Source of the DNA: Viola odorata
Lineage: Eukaryota > Streptophyta > Magnoliopsida > Malpighiales > Violaceae
Assembly: GCA_963691705.1 (NCBI GenBank)
Contig: OY829539.1
Span: 38,883,656 to 38,947,655, forward strand
Direction: 5' to 3'
Length of the DNA: 64,000 bases
Shown: piece by piece, positions 1 through 10,623 of the stretch
How positions within the stretch are numbered: the stretch's first letter is position 1
How the letters are laid out: every line of letters begins with the position of its first letter
Translations under genes and position numbers: made by a program
The notes under the pieces: model-generated
The model's database searches: none
Told to the model about the DNA's origin: nothing
Seen by the model: the letters and a program-made list of their open reading frames with translations, nothing else

Positions 1-3000
1 GGAAACATCACCTAGTACAGTGCTTAGCAAATCCTCTGATAGCACTGTAGTTAATAGGAAATCCAAGTCTACTACAGCTGAAGACAAGCGGGTTTTTGTG
101 AAATCTCAATTTTTTATTAAAACATCACGTGAATCTGGGTGTGTTAAGAAAGGGAAGGTTACTACTAGAGTTCCGATCATCGCTAACAAATCTAAGCTCC
201 TGACAACCAAACCAAAAAAATTAGTGGAAAGTACATCCAATTGTCGCTTTGAAGCAGGTTAGGCGCCTTCTTTCCCGATCTTGATCAAATGAGTATTTTA
301 TACAGTTAATTGAATGATTTATATCTTTGCAGTTCAAGAGAAGTTGAATGAGTTGTTGGATGCTGATGGTGGCATAAGCAAGCGAAAAGTGAGCGATACT
401 TGGACATGTTTATATGTTCTTAACTGTATGCTACAATGTTGTAGCGGTGCCTTATGACATCACTATTTCATCTTGTGTTTTGTGCATAAACATCTGTCTT
501 ACCATCTCCCACCCAATTTTTTTTACCTTTTGCATTTTGCACAATATTGTATGCCTCATTTCCCAATGTTAGCGAGATGTTTAAGGGGATTTTTCTTTGA
601 AGAAAGTACTCTTGAATTCCCTGTTATAAGCATCATGGTTTTTAGATTTTTCTAGGGACATTTTACTTTATACTGAGTATTTGTTATGTTTCTAAACTTC
701 GTGACAAATTTCTGTTTCTTGAGTGACTGTGTATATGTTTCTGACAGGATTCTCCAAAAGGCTATTTGAAACTTCTGCTTCTAACTGCAGCTTCTGGTGC
801 TAGTCGAAATGGTGAAGCCATTCAGAGGTAACTATATTTTCCTTCTAAAGTTAGTGGTGGTGAGAACCTGTTAGCTTCCCTTCTTTTCCTTGCAATTTAA
901 AGAACTGTTTTCCATGACTCTTGAGGTCTTCATTTCTCAAGTTAGCTCATCTAATCTGGCAGCAATCGAGAACTTTCGATGATCCTTGATGCACTTTTGA
1001 AGACTAGGTCTCGAGTGGTACTGGTGGATATAATTAACAAAAATGGTATAGTTTCTTTCCACTTGTTTCATAGAAGGATTCATTATTAATTGCACCTCCT
1101 TTTGTGTGGGAAATGACTATTTCTCGCTTTTCAGGGTTACGGATGCTCCACAATATATTGAAGCAGTACCGGAGAGATTTCAAAAAGATCCCAATTCTCC
1201 GGAAGCTACTAAAGGTGCTGCTTGTCTCTAATCATTGATGCAAAATCTCTCATCTTGCTACCAATTGACTTTTAGAAGTTTACCTAGACAAATATATGCC
1301 AAAACATGCATCCTTGTTTTAAAGTTGAATTATTATTGTCGTGTCCTTTCCATTTTGATGCATGTCGTCCATTGATAGTTTTAAGAGAGGAAAACATAAT
1401 GTAAGAAAAGGCTTTACCTCTCATGGTTCCCATTGATTGAGATCTGTGGATAGTGTTTTTACAAGCCGACAAGCATGACTGTTTCCCAGTCTGCGTATGT
1501 GTGTAGGCAAGAAAAGGGGTTTGGGTGCTCTTATTTTAGCCTTAAGTTGCTTCTAAAATTGTATTTGACATATATCTTCTAAAAACCTTTGAACTCTATT
1601 TATTTCCCGGAGATTCCTTTGTAGAACTCATAGTAAAATTATTATGGAAGTTATAAGGGATATGAAATAATACAGCTGAATGCTCACTAATTTTCTGCAG
1701 GTTATAGAGTATCTAGCGGTCAGGGAGATACTGACACAAGAACATATTAATGGAGGTCCTCCTTGCCCTGGAATGGAAAGGTTAGATACACTTTGATTTT
1801 TGTTTTGTGATCTAATCCTGCTTTGCTGACGAATAGGGGAGCTTTTCACTATTATAATTAATAGAAAGAGATAGTGGTGTGTTGCTTGATTTGCTAATCA
1901 CATTGTGAGACGTGGATTTTAAATAACAGGGCAGTATGTATATTATCAGGTCCTTTTTTATTTCTTCCATGGTCTTTCAGCTTTATGTTTGCAGCTGTTA
2001 TAAGAAGAGTCGTAATTAAATCTACTTGGCAAAATTAAAAGTATTATTATGTAATATAATTTTCAGGCAAGTTGATGTTTCCTTCGCTGTAAGGGTATCT
2101 CCAGATATAGACCCTGTTTAGAGACACCTGGATGTCTACTGTTATCTGTCGTTTTCTTTCAGCTGTTAAATTGTGCCAGGCAAACTACAGGCAAACTAGA
2201 AACAATGGCTTTTCTCTTATATGAATGTAATTGGTGTATGGTCATGAGTATTGTTATTTATGCAGGTTTACAGAATCAATGCTGTCCCTGACAGAGCATG
2301 ATGATAAGCAGGTATTTTCTTTGTGAATCTCCTTCATAACTGGTTCCAAAGTTATATTTTCCACTTTATATTGCGTACTCCCTCTATTTTGTTGTATGGT
2401 CTCTTTGAAAAACTCAACTTTTTGAAGGATACAAGGTTAACAGCTTCTAGCATTGTTGCTTAGTACTGTGGTCTTAGGCTTTACCTTGCAAGTGTAGTGA
2501 TGCAGCTTTTAGGTTTGATGCATTAAGGTTTTCTGTGTAGTAGTTGAATTTTTAACTTTAGATTTCCAATATTTTTCTTTTACCTGGTGTAAGTAAAATC
2601 TTCCCTTGGTACCAAACTATTTAAGATTTGTTTGCATTAAATTGTCAGGAGAGGAAGATGTAGGGAAAGGGGAAACGTTTTGGAGAAAGCAAACTTATAA
2701 ATAATAAAATGAGTGGGGAGTTAGTTATAAATTGTGAATGAAATTGCATGTGTTGTGCACCATGGACTGCCTTTAGTCTTTATAGTAAGTCTTGCTTAAT
2801 GAGTTTATTGGATATGCATAGGTTCATCAAATTGCGCGAAGTTTCAGAGACAGATGGATCCCTAGACATGTCAGAAGATTTAGTTATATTGACAGGGAAG
2901 ATGGAAGGATGGATTTCCACAGAAGTCCAAACTACAACAGGTCTCGTACGTTGCATGATCAGGTTGTAAGAAACTCAGAAGCAGTAGACTGTGTCATGAA

Positions 3001-3970
3001 ATCCAAGCTTGCAACATCATCTGGGGACACTGCCATCTCCGATGGGAGTTCTATACCCTGTGTGCGTAATGGTACTAAAACTCGCAAGCGCAAAAGCCGA
3101 TGGGATCAACCAGCCAAGGAAAACACTGGTAATGTGCTAGTTCCTATAGATAATGCAAGTAAAGAATACAGTTACTGCCGGGAATGTTTTCGCAATTATA
3201 GTCTGCAAGATGGAGTTGGCTGCGCTGATATAAGGCTGAACCTGCTTGAGGATTTTCCTCCTGGATTTTCATCACCCAAGCCTGTGTCAATTGGTAATCA
3301 TCTTACTGACGAAAGTGTTCCCCCTTTGAAAGGTCCAATTGATGTGGTTGTTGGGCTGCCTCAGACTAAATTCATATCCAGGTTGCCCATGTCGTATGGA
3401 GTTCCATTGCCAATTGTACAGAAATGCATTTCACCAGAGTCTAACGATTTTGAGACTTGGGTTATTGCTCCTGGAATGCCGTTCCATCCTTTTCCACCAC
3501 TGCCCCCGTTTCCCCTGTTTCCCTGCAATAGGAAAGAAGCAGCTGATTGTGTTCTTAACCCTATGGTCATAAATGAAAGTGCAGAACAGAGGGCACTGGA
3601 CACCCATGACCCAGCTATGTGCTGTCCAAATGAGAACAATCCTAGCACAACCGGTGCTAGCCAACCAGAGACAGATTTCCCAGGTGCAAATGACCATCAA
3701 ACACATAAACGTCCAAAAGGATCATCCTATGATTTAGGAAAGAGGTACTTTAGGCAACAGAAGTGGAATAAAGTGCCTCCTTGGCTTCGCAGTAGGAATG
3801 GGTGGGGGGGTCACATCGGAGATAAGTCAAGGGGTGAAATGTGCCGTGCAGAAACGGGGAGTGTATCAAATGAACACGGAAACTCATACTGTTCACAGGA
3901 TCTAAGCTGTAGAATGGGGAATACAGGCGGTTGTTTTAATCAGCATGCACAGCACTTAGATGAGAATTGA
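1..3970 (+). CDS. ASHH2: Histone H3K36 methyltransferase ASHH2/SDG8, C-terminal part (5' truncated by window)
   Basis: ASHH2 (EFS/SDG8) is the nuclear SET-domain enzyme that methylates H3K36 at active genes such as FLC. The window holds only the region after the catalytic domain. Eight exons join in one frame: up to 257, 333-388, 748-827, 963-1045, 1135-1214, 1701-1780, 2266-2311 and 2822-3970, all with GT-AG borders, giving about 609 residues. The middle exons encode a helical segment (KGYLKLLLLTAASGASRNGE, then MLHNILKQYRRDFKKIPILR and VIEYLAVREILT), followed by ARSFRDRWIPRH. The last exon holds the family landmarks KRKSRWDQP, DLPPGF-like DFPPGFSSP, FISRLPMSYGVPLPIV, APGMPFHPFPPLPPFP and YFRQQKWNKVPPWLR. 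The AWS-SET and CW domains would lie upstream, outside the window. No frameshift or stop was found, so the gene looks functional. The assignment rests on recognising this conserved C-terminus. Confidence 0.93.
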
Positions 3971-4499
3971 TTTTTTAGGGAATGCGCTTACGAGCTGGTA
4001 GATTTCCTTATAAGTTAATGTGTTCTCTATTCATTCACTGGGGATTTTAACTTTAAATGGAAAAATCATTCAATTTAGAATTCCAGTCGTGCAGAAACAA
4101 AATGGGGAAAGATATACTTCAATCAGGCATTGTACACTTTTGAATGTCCTGTTCGTACCTCAAAGAGGTCGGTATTCTTGTTTGTGTGGCCTTTTTTCTT
4201 AGTGGAGTTAACATTTCATAGATCTTTGGATTTTGTTTGTTTGTTGTTGTTGTTTTTTCTTACCTTATTTCTCAAGCTGTGCATAAACGGTAAACCGGAG
4301 AAGTCATGGATTTTTGGATAGTTTTTGGAGTTTCAAGGACAGAAGTTTGTAGCCTACTTGTTTGGTAACAGCATTAGGTACCAGATTATTGTGGTGACTA
4401 TGATGTTGAATAGCGTTCACAAAACTAATGTACCCTAGTTTCTACGTATTTTGGTTAACTACTTTGTAAATACCAAAAAGAAAAAGAAAATAAAATATA
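3971..4499 (+). other. ASHH2 3' UTR and downstream flank
   Basis: AT-rich sequence after the ASHH2 stop. T-rich stretches near 4240-4270 and an AATAAA at 4489-4494 are possible 3' processing signals, but which one is used cannot be told. No ORF here resembles a known protein. Confidence 0.4.
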
Positions 4500-4862
4500 G
4501 GGGAAATTTCAATTTCAACCTGTAAGTTTTCTTGTTTTCTTCGTTTGGTCCTCCTAGTATGAAACTATTTAACTTAATTCCAGATATTTTATACCTTTTT
4601 TGATTTAGTCCTTGTGATAAAACTGTAATTGTTGTTTTTATTTATGCCAATGAGTGAAGAAATACACTATTATTTTTTTCATTTTTGGGAGGATATGTCC
4701 TTTATTTTCTGTTTATTTTCTCATTTTTAGAAGAAAAAACATTCAAACTTTAAGGACTAAAATGAAAATGGTAGATAATATATGAGACTAAATTGAATAG
4801 TTTCATACCTAGAGAACTTAAGGAAGAAATTCTACCTTTGTGATAGAAATTGAAATTTACCC
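4500..4862. mobile_element. Mutator-type MITE with perfect 9-bp target duplication
   Basis: The ends GGGGAAATTTCAATTTC and, on the other strand, GGGTAAATTTCAATTTC form terminal inverted repeats. Similarity continues inward: TATGAAACTATT occurs in both arms. The element is flanked on both sides by TAAAATATA (4491-4499 and 4863-4871), a perfect 9-bp direct repeat as made by Mutator-like transposases. No coding capacity is seen in 363 bp. The right half was carried along in the tandem duplication that follows. Confidence 0.8.
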
Positions 4863-6755
4863 TAAAATATATGTATGCAATTGTTATTCCGCGCAACCGT
4901 TAGATTGTCACAGATTTATCCATTTACGGTCATAGCATCTTATTTTGATGTCATGCTCTATTAAAAATTATATTTTCTTTTGGGAATAAATTCATAGTTA
5001 CATTTCGGATCTACTAATGACAACTTTCTCATTATATTTGTGGTTGTGCATAAGAGTTGGACACAGTCTACAACAAATAATGATCTACACCCAACAATAC
5101 CACATTACCTCTAACATATTCTAATACGTCCCTAATTTATTAGGGAACGCTAGTTGTTGATCTTGTTCAAAAAACTCTTTTCAAACAGTAATAAATAATC
5201 AACTGATCCAATTAAGTTCTTAACTCAACAGTAATGGATGATTAAAATCCTAATTCGATAATCAATTAAAATCTCGATTCAAAACTTCTAAATTTTTAAA
5301 CTAACTTATGTTTAGAATCTTAGAACGGATTAAATGATAGGGAAGAAATTGTTTTACTTAATCAAATTTTAATCAATTCTACTTAAGAATTCTTCGAAGG
5401 AACCAAAAATAAGATATTTTACAAAACGTATTTATCAATCATCTACTTTATTAATTGGCACGTAGTAACATATGTATAAGAAACCCTACGACTTATAAAC
5501 GGTGGAAACAAATCCACTAGGACTTAGATTCGACTACAATTAAATTAAATTAAATTAAATAAAAGACACGCACTTGGACCAAACAAGTAAAAGACGCGCG
5601 CGCGCGAAATGGATTTGGACAAAAGACCAACTCATGCGGAACCCATTGCCGCGCACCAACAAGGCCAGGACTTTTAATTGACGCATGACCTTTGACTTTG
5701 TACTATTGTTCCTAATTAATTAATTAAACAACAGTCCAGCAATAGACCCATAAAATTAAAGCAATAAAATTAAAGAATTGAATAAACTTATTTCTCTTCC
5801 GAATAGGATTACGAATCTTCATAAGAACTCTTATACTTGGATCGCAAATAACCTATGTGCGTGATAGAGAAATGAGTGAGCTACTAGTCGTAGTTCACGA
5901 AAGGAATTGAGGTTTAGAAGTGGAGTCAAATCACCACCTCAGTAGGGCTAGCTAGAAGCTGGAACTCTTCTTTAACTAAGGCCAGCTGTAAAGAAAGCAA
6001 AAAAGAGATTCCTGCTTGTACCGATACCAGTCTTTTGACTTTGAACCATGCCTTGAACTAGCTCACTAGAACTTCATCTTTTTCGCTTCCTTGGTTTGCC
6101 TAAAATTATATAAAATAAAATAAATAATTTTAGTACACTTAAATAAGCTCCATCCATACCTCTCTATCAAATCTTGTTTTCCAAACCTTACTCGATTCTT
6201 ACCACTTAGGAATATATTGGAAATAATCATGGGAAGTAAATACACCAATAAATAATTGCAACTCAAGCTTCTTACATGTCTTGGACTTCTTTTCTTGAAT
6301 AAGGAACTTATCTTCATAGAAGTCGAATGCTCGAACTTTTATTGTAGTCGATTCCCTCCTTCAATCCATATCATATTCTTTTGTTAAAGTCACTAACTAC
6401 AGAATAAAAGGAAAAGTTTAGACCAATGTTATTAAGCTCGTATTAGTGAGCATTTTAGTTTCATTATTGATACGAGATGTATTGATCTTAGACAAAGTAC
6501 CGGTCTCGGTTAGTATCTTAGTATCCTAATACTTATACTCATGCAATTTCATACAAATAAATAAGATTCATACACACTGAATGCCTACTTTTTTTCAACA
6601 CAACTTCCATACAATGCTTGAAAAAACAATTGGTTTTAAACAATTTCAAAATTTAAATAAAAAGTGGTACCAAGAACATTATGTATCAAATGTTTCATAA
6701 TTTCTCACCAATATCACTAAGAATATTTCAGAAATGCAAAGTTTAAACAATCAAG
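4771..6755. repeat. Tandem duplication, unit 1 (intact copy)
   Basis: This segment begins inside the MITE at 4500-4862 and is repeated in direct orientation from 6756. Matching landmarks include CATAGCATCTTATTTTGATG near 4931 versus CATAACATCTTATTTTGATG near 12125, TGCGGAACCCATTGCCGCGC near 5635 versus 12671, and CAACAGTCCAGCAATAGACC near 5729 versus 12770. On the - strand around 6330-6060 there are exon-like pieces (AFDFYEDKFLIQEKKSK and GKQDLIERYGW) with intron-like spacers, and a similar pair in unit 2. They may be remains of a gene that I do not recognise. An alternating CG run (5594-5606) occurs only in this copy. Confidence 0.75.
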
Positions 6756-6918
6756 GTAGATAATATCTGGGACTAAATTGAATGGTTTTGTACCTAGAGA
6801 ACTAAAGGAAAAAAACACGGATACCTTTGGGATGAAATTGAAGTTTCTCCTAAAATATATGTATGTGATTGTTATTCTACGCAATTGTTAGTTTTTCACA
6901 AATTTATCCATTTGCGGT

Positions 6919-8220
6919 TGATAGTATGTTATTTATATATATTTTGCCACCTATTTTCTGTCCACTTTAGACTTAGATGCTACTAATTAGTGTTTATTTC
7001 CTTCCTATTTGCAGATATGGACATTAGGAAGAGTTTTGTGGAATTGCATGCTATTTTCTGAATTTTGATGAGAAAGTCAGCGTCAAGGCCTCACAGCTGA
7101 TTGTTCGTATACACTGGAAGTCCAATCCGGATATGAAAAGTCCGGAAAAGGAAAATTCAGAAAGAGAAAGTCCAATGGAGTGGGATTTCTTCTCTCATGT
7201 GTCCATCTCATCAAGGAGCATTAAATAAACACCTAGTTCAATTAGAAGAAGGACTTCTAGTTTAATTAGGAGGAGGACTTCTAAATTTTACTATATATAC
7301 TTAGACTTTTAAGGATTTAGAGCGGGGGTTCCACTTAGCGTTTTTATTTCTTCTGTGACTTTGGAGCAGCTCTCCTCTCTTCTCCTCTTCTTCTTCCTCT
7401 TCTTTTATATTTTGTTTATATTTTTTTTGTGGAACTAATTCTGATTTTCTAGTAAAGACAATTAAAGGTTTTTGATTCATTCGACCGTGAGATCAGATTG
7501 TGCTTAATATATTTTTGTGCTAGTATTTATTTATTATTTAAACGTCAATATTGCTTGTGCTTGATTTATGGTCTAATCAATCTCTGTCTTGCCCTTGCTA
7601 TTTACCGTCGTTCTTGTAGCAGTAGCTCTTATGCAAAGCTACTTGATAGAGTAGGCGCCTATATCAAAGTCACTAGGATGTCAGTCCAATTTGACTAGAG
7701 TAAATAACTCATTAGGGTAGTGCCTCGAACGTATTGAGTGTCTCGCCCTAGGTGTGTCTTTCCTCCTCTTCATGGGCAGTCCGGATAGGAGCCCTATAAA
7801 CGTATCTCAGGGAACGATGGACTGTCAAGGCCTCTCCATAAGCGTACCTTGGAGTTGCTTCTATTATGAGGAAAGTAGGAGACCTAAGCATATCTGGTCT
7901 CTATAGCGCATTACAAGATAGGAATTGAATATTATTGAATCTATGATCGGTTGAATTGGAATCAATACCAAATATTTGTCTTTGCTAGGAAAGCTTCCTC
8001 TTATTTATTTTCTCCTTTATTCTATAATTAGTTTAATTAGTTTTAACTCTCAACCCTAAAACCCCCCTTTGTTTCTTTTATTGTTTTGTTTTATATCTGG
8101 TCTTTGTCTAGTTCACATGTTTGTCATTCTCTGTGGATCGAACCTCTTACCATTATCTTTAATCTTTTTTATAGCTAGTGATAAGTTACAATTATTTTTT
8201 ATGGCTTCGACAACAGATCA
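6919..8220 (+). repeat. 5' LTR of the 6919-12119 element
   Basis: It begins TGATAGTATG exactly where the duplicated target is interrupted and ends in CA five bases before the primer binding site. At about 1.3 kb it is a usual size for Athila/Tat-like LTRs. A TATATATA at 7292-7299 could be the promoter TATA box. No second copy was found in the window. Confidence 0.68.
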
Positions 8221-8225
8221 AATTT

Positions 8226-8242
8226 TGGCGCCGCTGCTGGGG
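8226..8242 (+). other. Primer binding site, tRNA-Asp type
   Basis: TGGCGCCGCTGCTGGGG is complementary to the 3' end of plant tRNA-Asp with two mismatches. This is the usual primer site of Athila/Tat-group Ty3/gypsy elements and fixes the element as + oriented. Confidence 0.8.
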
Positions 8243-8362
8243 ACAGGCGTTAAGGCTTGCTCTAGACGATTCTAGATTTTTTGTTTTTAATTTTTATTTC
8301 TCTATTCAATGTATAATTTTAATTCTTACTCTCAATCACCATCTTTCCCTTAGTATTTTGAT

Positions 8363-8848
8363 GCAGGAAACTATTATAAAAGGAACGTGACCGCCTATGG
8401 AGGATTCTATGGCCCGCCATAAGGGAATTTTGATTCGTACTATAATTCATACACATCTCACGGTCCGCCGCAGGGAAGTTATGACCCATACTATGATTCC
8501 TACACATCTACTCCTAACCCCCTATGGTGGAACCAAGGAAGTTTCAACTACAGAGTGCAACCCGAACCTAGCTATCAACATCTTCTGCCTCCACAACCTC
8601 CACAAGACGCAAGGCCGCCTCAAGAAAATTGGGTTAACAAACTAATGGTGATAGTAACTGACATGGTGAATAAACATGACGGGATGACTTCAACCATGCA
8701 GGAGATTAGGGGGCAGAGGTTCCAAGCGGCCATTGAAGCAAACTTCGCATACTTACCCGAGCAGCTTGCCCTTGACGCTTACATCGAGCTAGAAGTCAGA
8801 GTCTACCCCACAACTCCCCCACCTAAGCGAGCTCCTAAGAAGTCATAA
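8363..8848 (+). pseudogene. Decayed gag-like ORF, Tyr/Ser/Gly-rich
   Basis: One reading frame runs from about 8363 to the TAA at 8846-8848, broken by TAA at 8420-8422. The N-terminal half is a low-complexity tandem motif (FDSYYNSYTSHGPPQG, then YDPYYDSYTS). A Pro/Gln-rich linker and a helical segment with NKLMVIVTDMVNKHDGM follow. The position just after the primer site suggests gag; no zinc knuckle is seen. I recognise no specific family. A gag-like gene with similar composition lies at 62230-63420. Confidence 0.5.
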
Positions 8849-10126
8849 TTCTCAAAAGAGTACATCATTGAGGTAACCCAACCCCCTTTCCCCAAAAGGT
8901 TGATTAAGACTAAGAAGGATAAGAAGGATCAACAGCTTGCCCTAGACGTTGCCCCAACACCCGAACCATAATTTTTTACTCCAACACCTCTGCCCAATCA
9001 GATCACGAATCGTCCTATCACCCCCATAGAATAATATTTGCAGCAATTAGATGATGACGAGTATCTAAGTGAAGAGGAGAATTTCTCTACCGCTATTTTT
9101 TGGAACTCGTCATTTGAGCGTTATGACTATGATGATGATTCATATGGGATTGAGGACCTTTTTATGCCTACGGATTAGCTAAAATTGGAGGATCCAAGAT
9201 GCTTTTCTTCAGAGCCTGAAGCTAACACGGTGTACAACGTCAGTGCAGTCACATTGTTGAGTAACACAAATCTACCAAATTGTTGCAACGTGCATCTTGC
9301 CCAAGACGCAAATCCATAACTGGAGGCAGGAGTTGTTGTTCCGCCAAAACTGCCCAATCAACTCCAGAACTATTCTAACACTTTAGTCATTCGAGAGATT
9401 AAGGTTTTGGAGGCCTTTCACTACATCAAGTCGATGGAGATTGAGAATGAGGAGGAGATAATTGAGGACTTGAGCTCTAATGTCGTTATGTGTGAAAGAG
9501 GGATTCTCAAACTCATTGATTATATTGATCATTTTCTTGAATCACCCTTCACTCATAATAATTTTTTCCTCTTTGTTTTGCGGGGACCCGAATTAAAATT
9601 TGAATCATATCATGGTTACCTGTAGGATGCTTTGCTAGAAACCATCCACTTCATGCAATAATTCACATCAAACTAAGTGGATGGGAAATATTTAGTAGAA
9701 TTGGTTGGCAGAAGCTTGAAGAGTCAAGCCTAAGACTATAAACAAGGGCTCTTTGTGGGAGGAAAGTTCCAATTTCTTAAACTCATTGTCAAACTCCAGT
9801 CGCCACATATTGCCCCCGTTACTATTGTTGTTGCTGCACACTTCCATCTTGCCCAAAACGACACAAATTGTGCCAACTCTCCTTGAGACAGAGCGTTAGT
9901 TTGCAACAATAACCTCTTTGTGTCCACCATACCTTTGCTTCAATCCATTGCCACTCAACGAGTGCCGAGGAATCCTCCTCCTACCAGGTCTTGAATGATC
10001 GTCCGTCATGACCTCCCTGCTCATGCTACACATATCCCGGGTAGTCCCTTTCCTTTTATGCTTTTTTATTTTTAGTTTTAGCCCTTTTGCAGTCCTTTCT
10101 CCACATTGAAGACAATGTGTCCCTTA

Positions 10127-10623
10127 GGTGGTGTTTGGTAGTCCAGTTCAGTGGCTGAACTGGACTTTTGCCACTGAAAATGAGAGGCTTGGTGTTTGGT
10201 AAACACCAATGGGAATGGGCTTCTCAAGATGCCCAGGTCGGAGACATGCAAATTGGGCATGCACCGGGCTGGAGCATTTTGCTCTAGCAGCCAAATGGTA
10301 CCATTTGGCTCTCTCTCTCTCTCTCTTTTTTCATTTTAATTTAATTTTCTTACTCTATATAATAAACAAAATAAATTAAAAACTATCACAATATAATCTC
10401 TATCTCAAGATAAGTAATTCTAGATCCATTTTTTCTATTTTTATTAATTTTTTAAAAATGGGTTTTATACCCTTTATGGTCATTTTACCAAACACCTCAG
10501 CTATCTCACAACACTTTTAAATTTTTTTACCAAACAGCACACTCCGTTTCCCAAAAGTCGTTTTCCCATTAAACTTTTCCCCATTGACCATTTCCAACCT
10601 AAACTGGAACGCCAAACAGACCC
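10127..10623. mobile_element. PIF/Harbinger-type (Tourist-like) MITE
   Basis: The ends GGTGGTGTTTGGTAGTCCAG and GGGTCTGTTTGGCGTTCCAG (second read on the - strand) are inverted repeats, flanked by TTA at 10124-10126 and 10624-10626. The TTA duplication and the TGTTTGG-containing end are typical of PIF/Harbinger. Removing the element restores a continuous retroelement interior (AATGTGTCCC then TTAGTATGAGGGAGG). The interior holds a (CT)n run at about 10309-10327. Confidence 0.8.

Noticed and set aside
3361..3706. Antisense ORFs over the last ASHH2 exon
   Set aside because: Shadows of the real coding frame, which has strong family matches.
8226..8242. tRNA-like sequence
   Set aside because: Only the 3' end complement is present; it is a retroelement primer site. 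The sites near 44355, 59363 and 60662 are the same kind. No complete tRNA gene was found.
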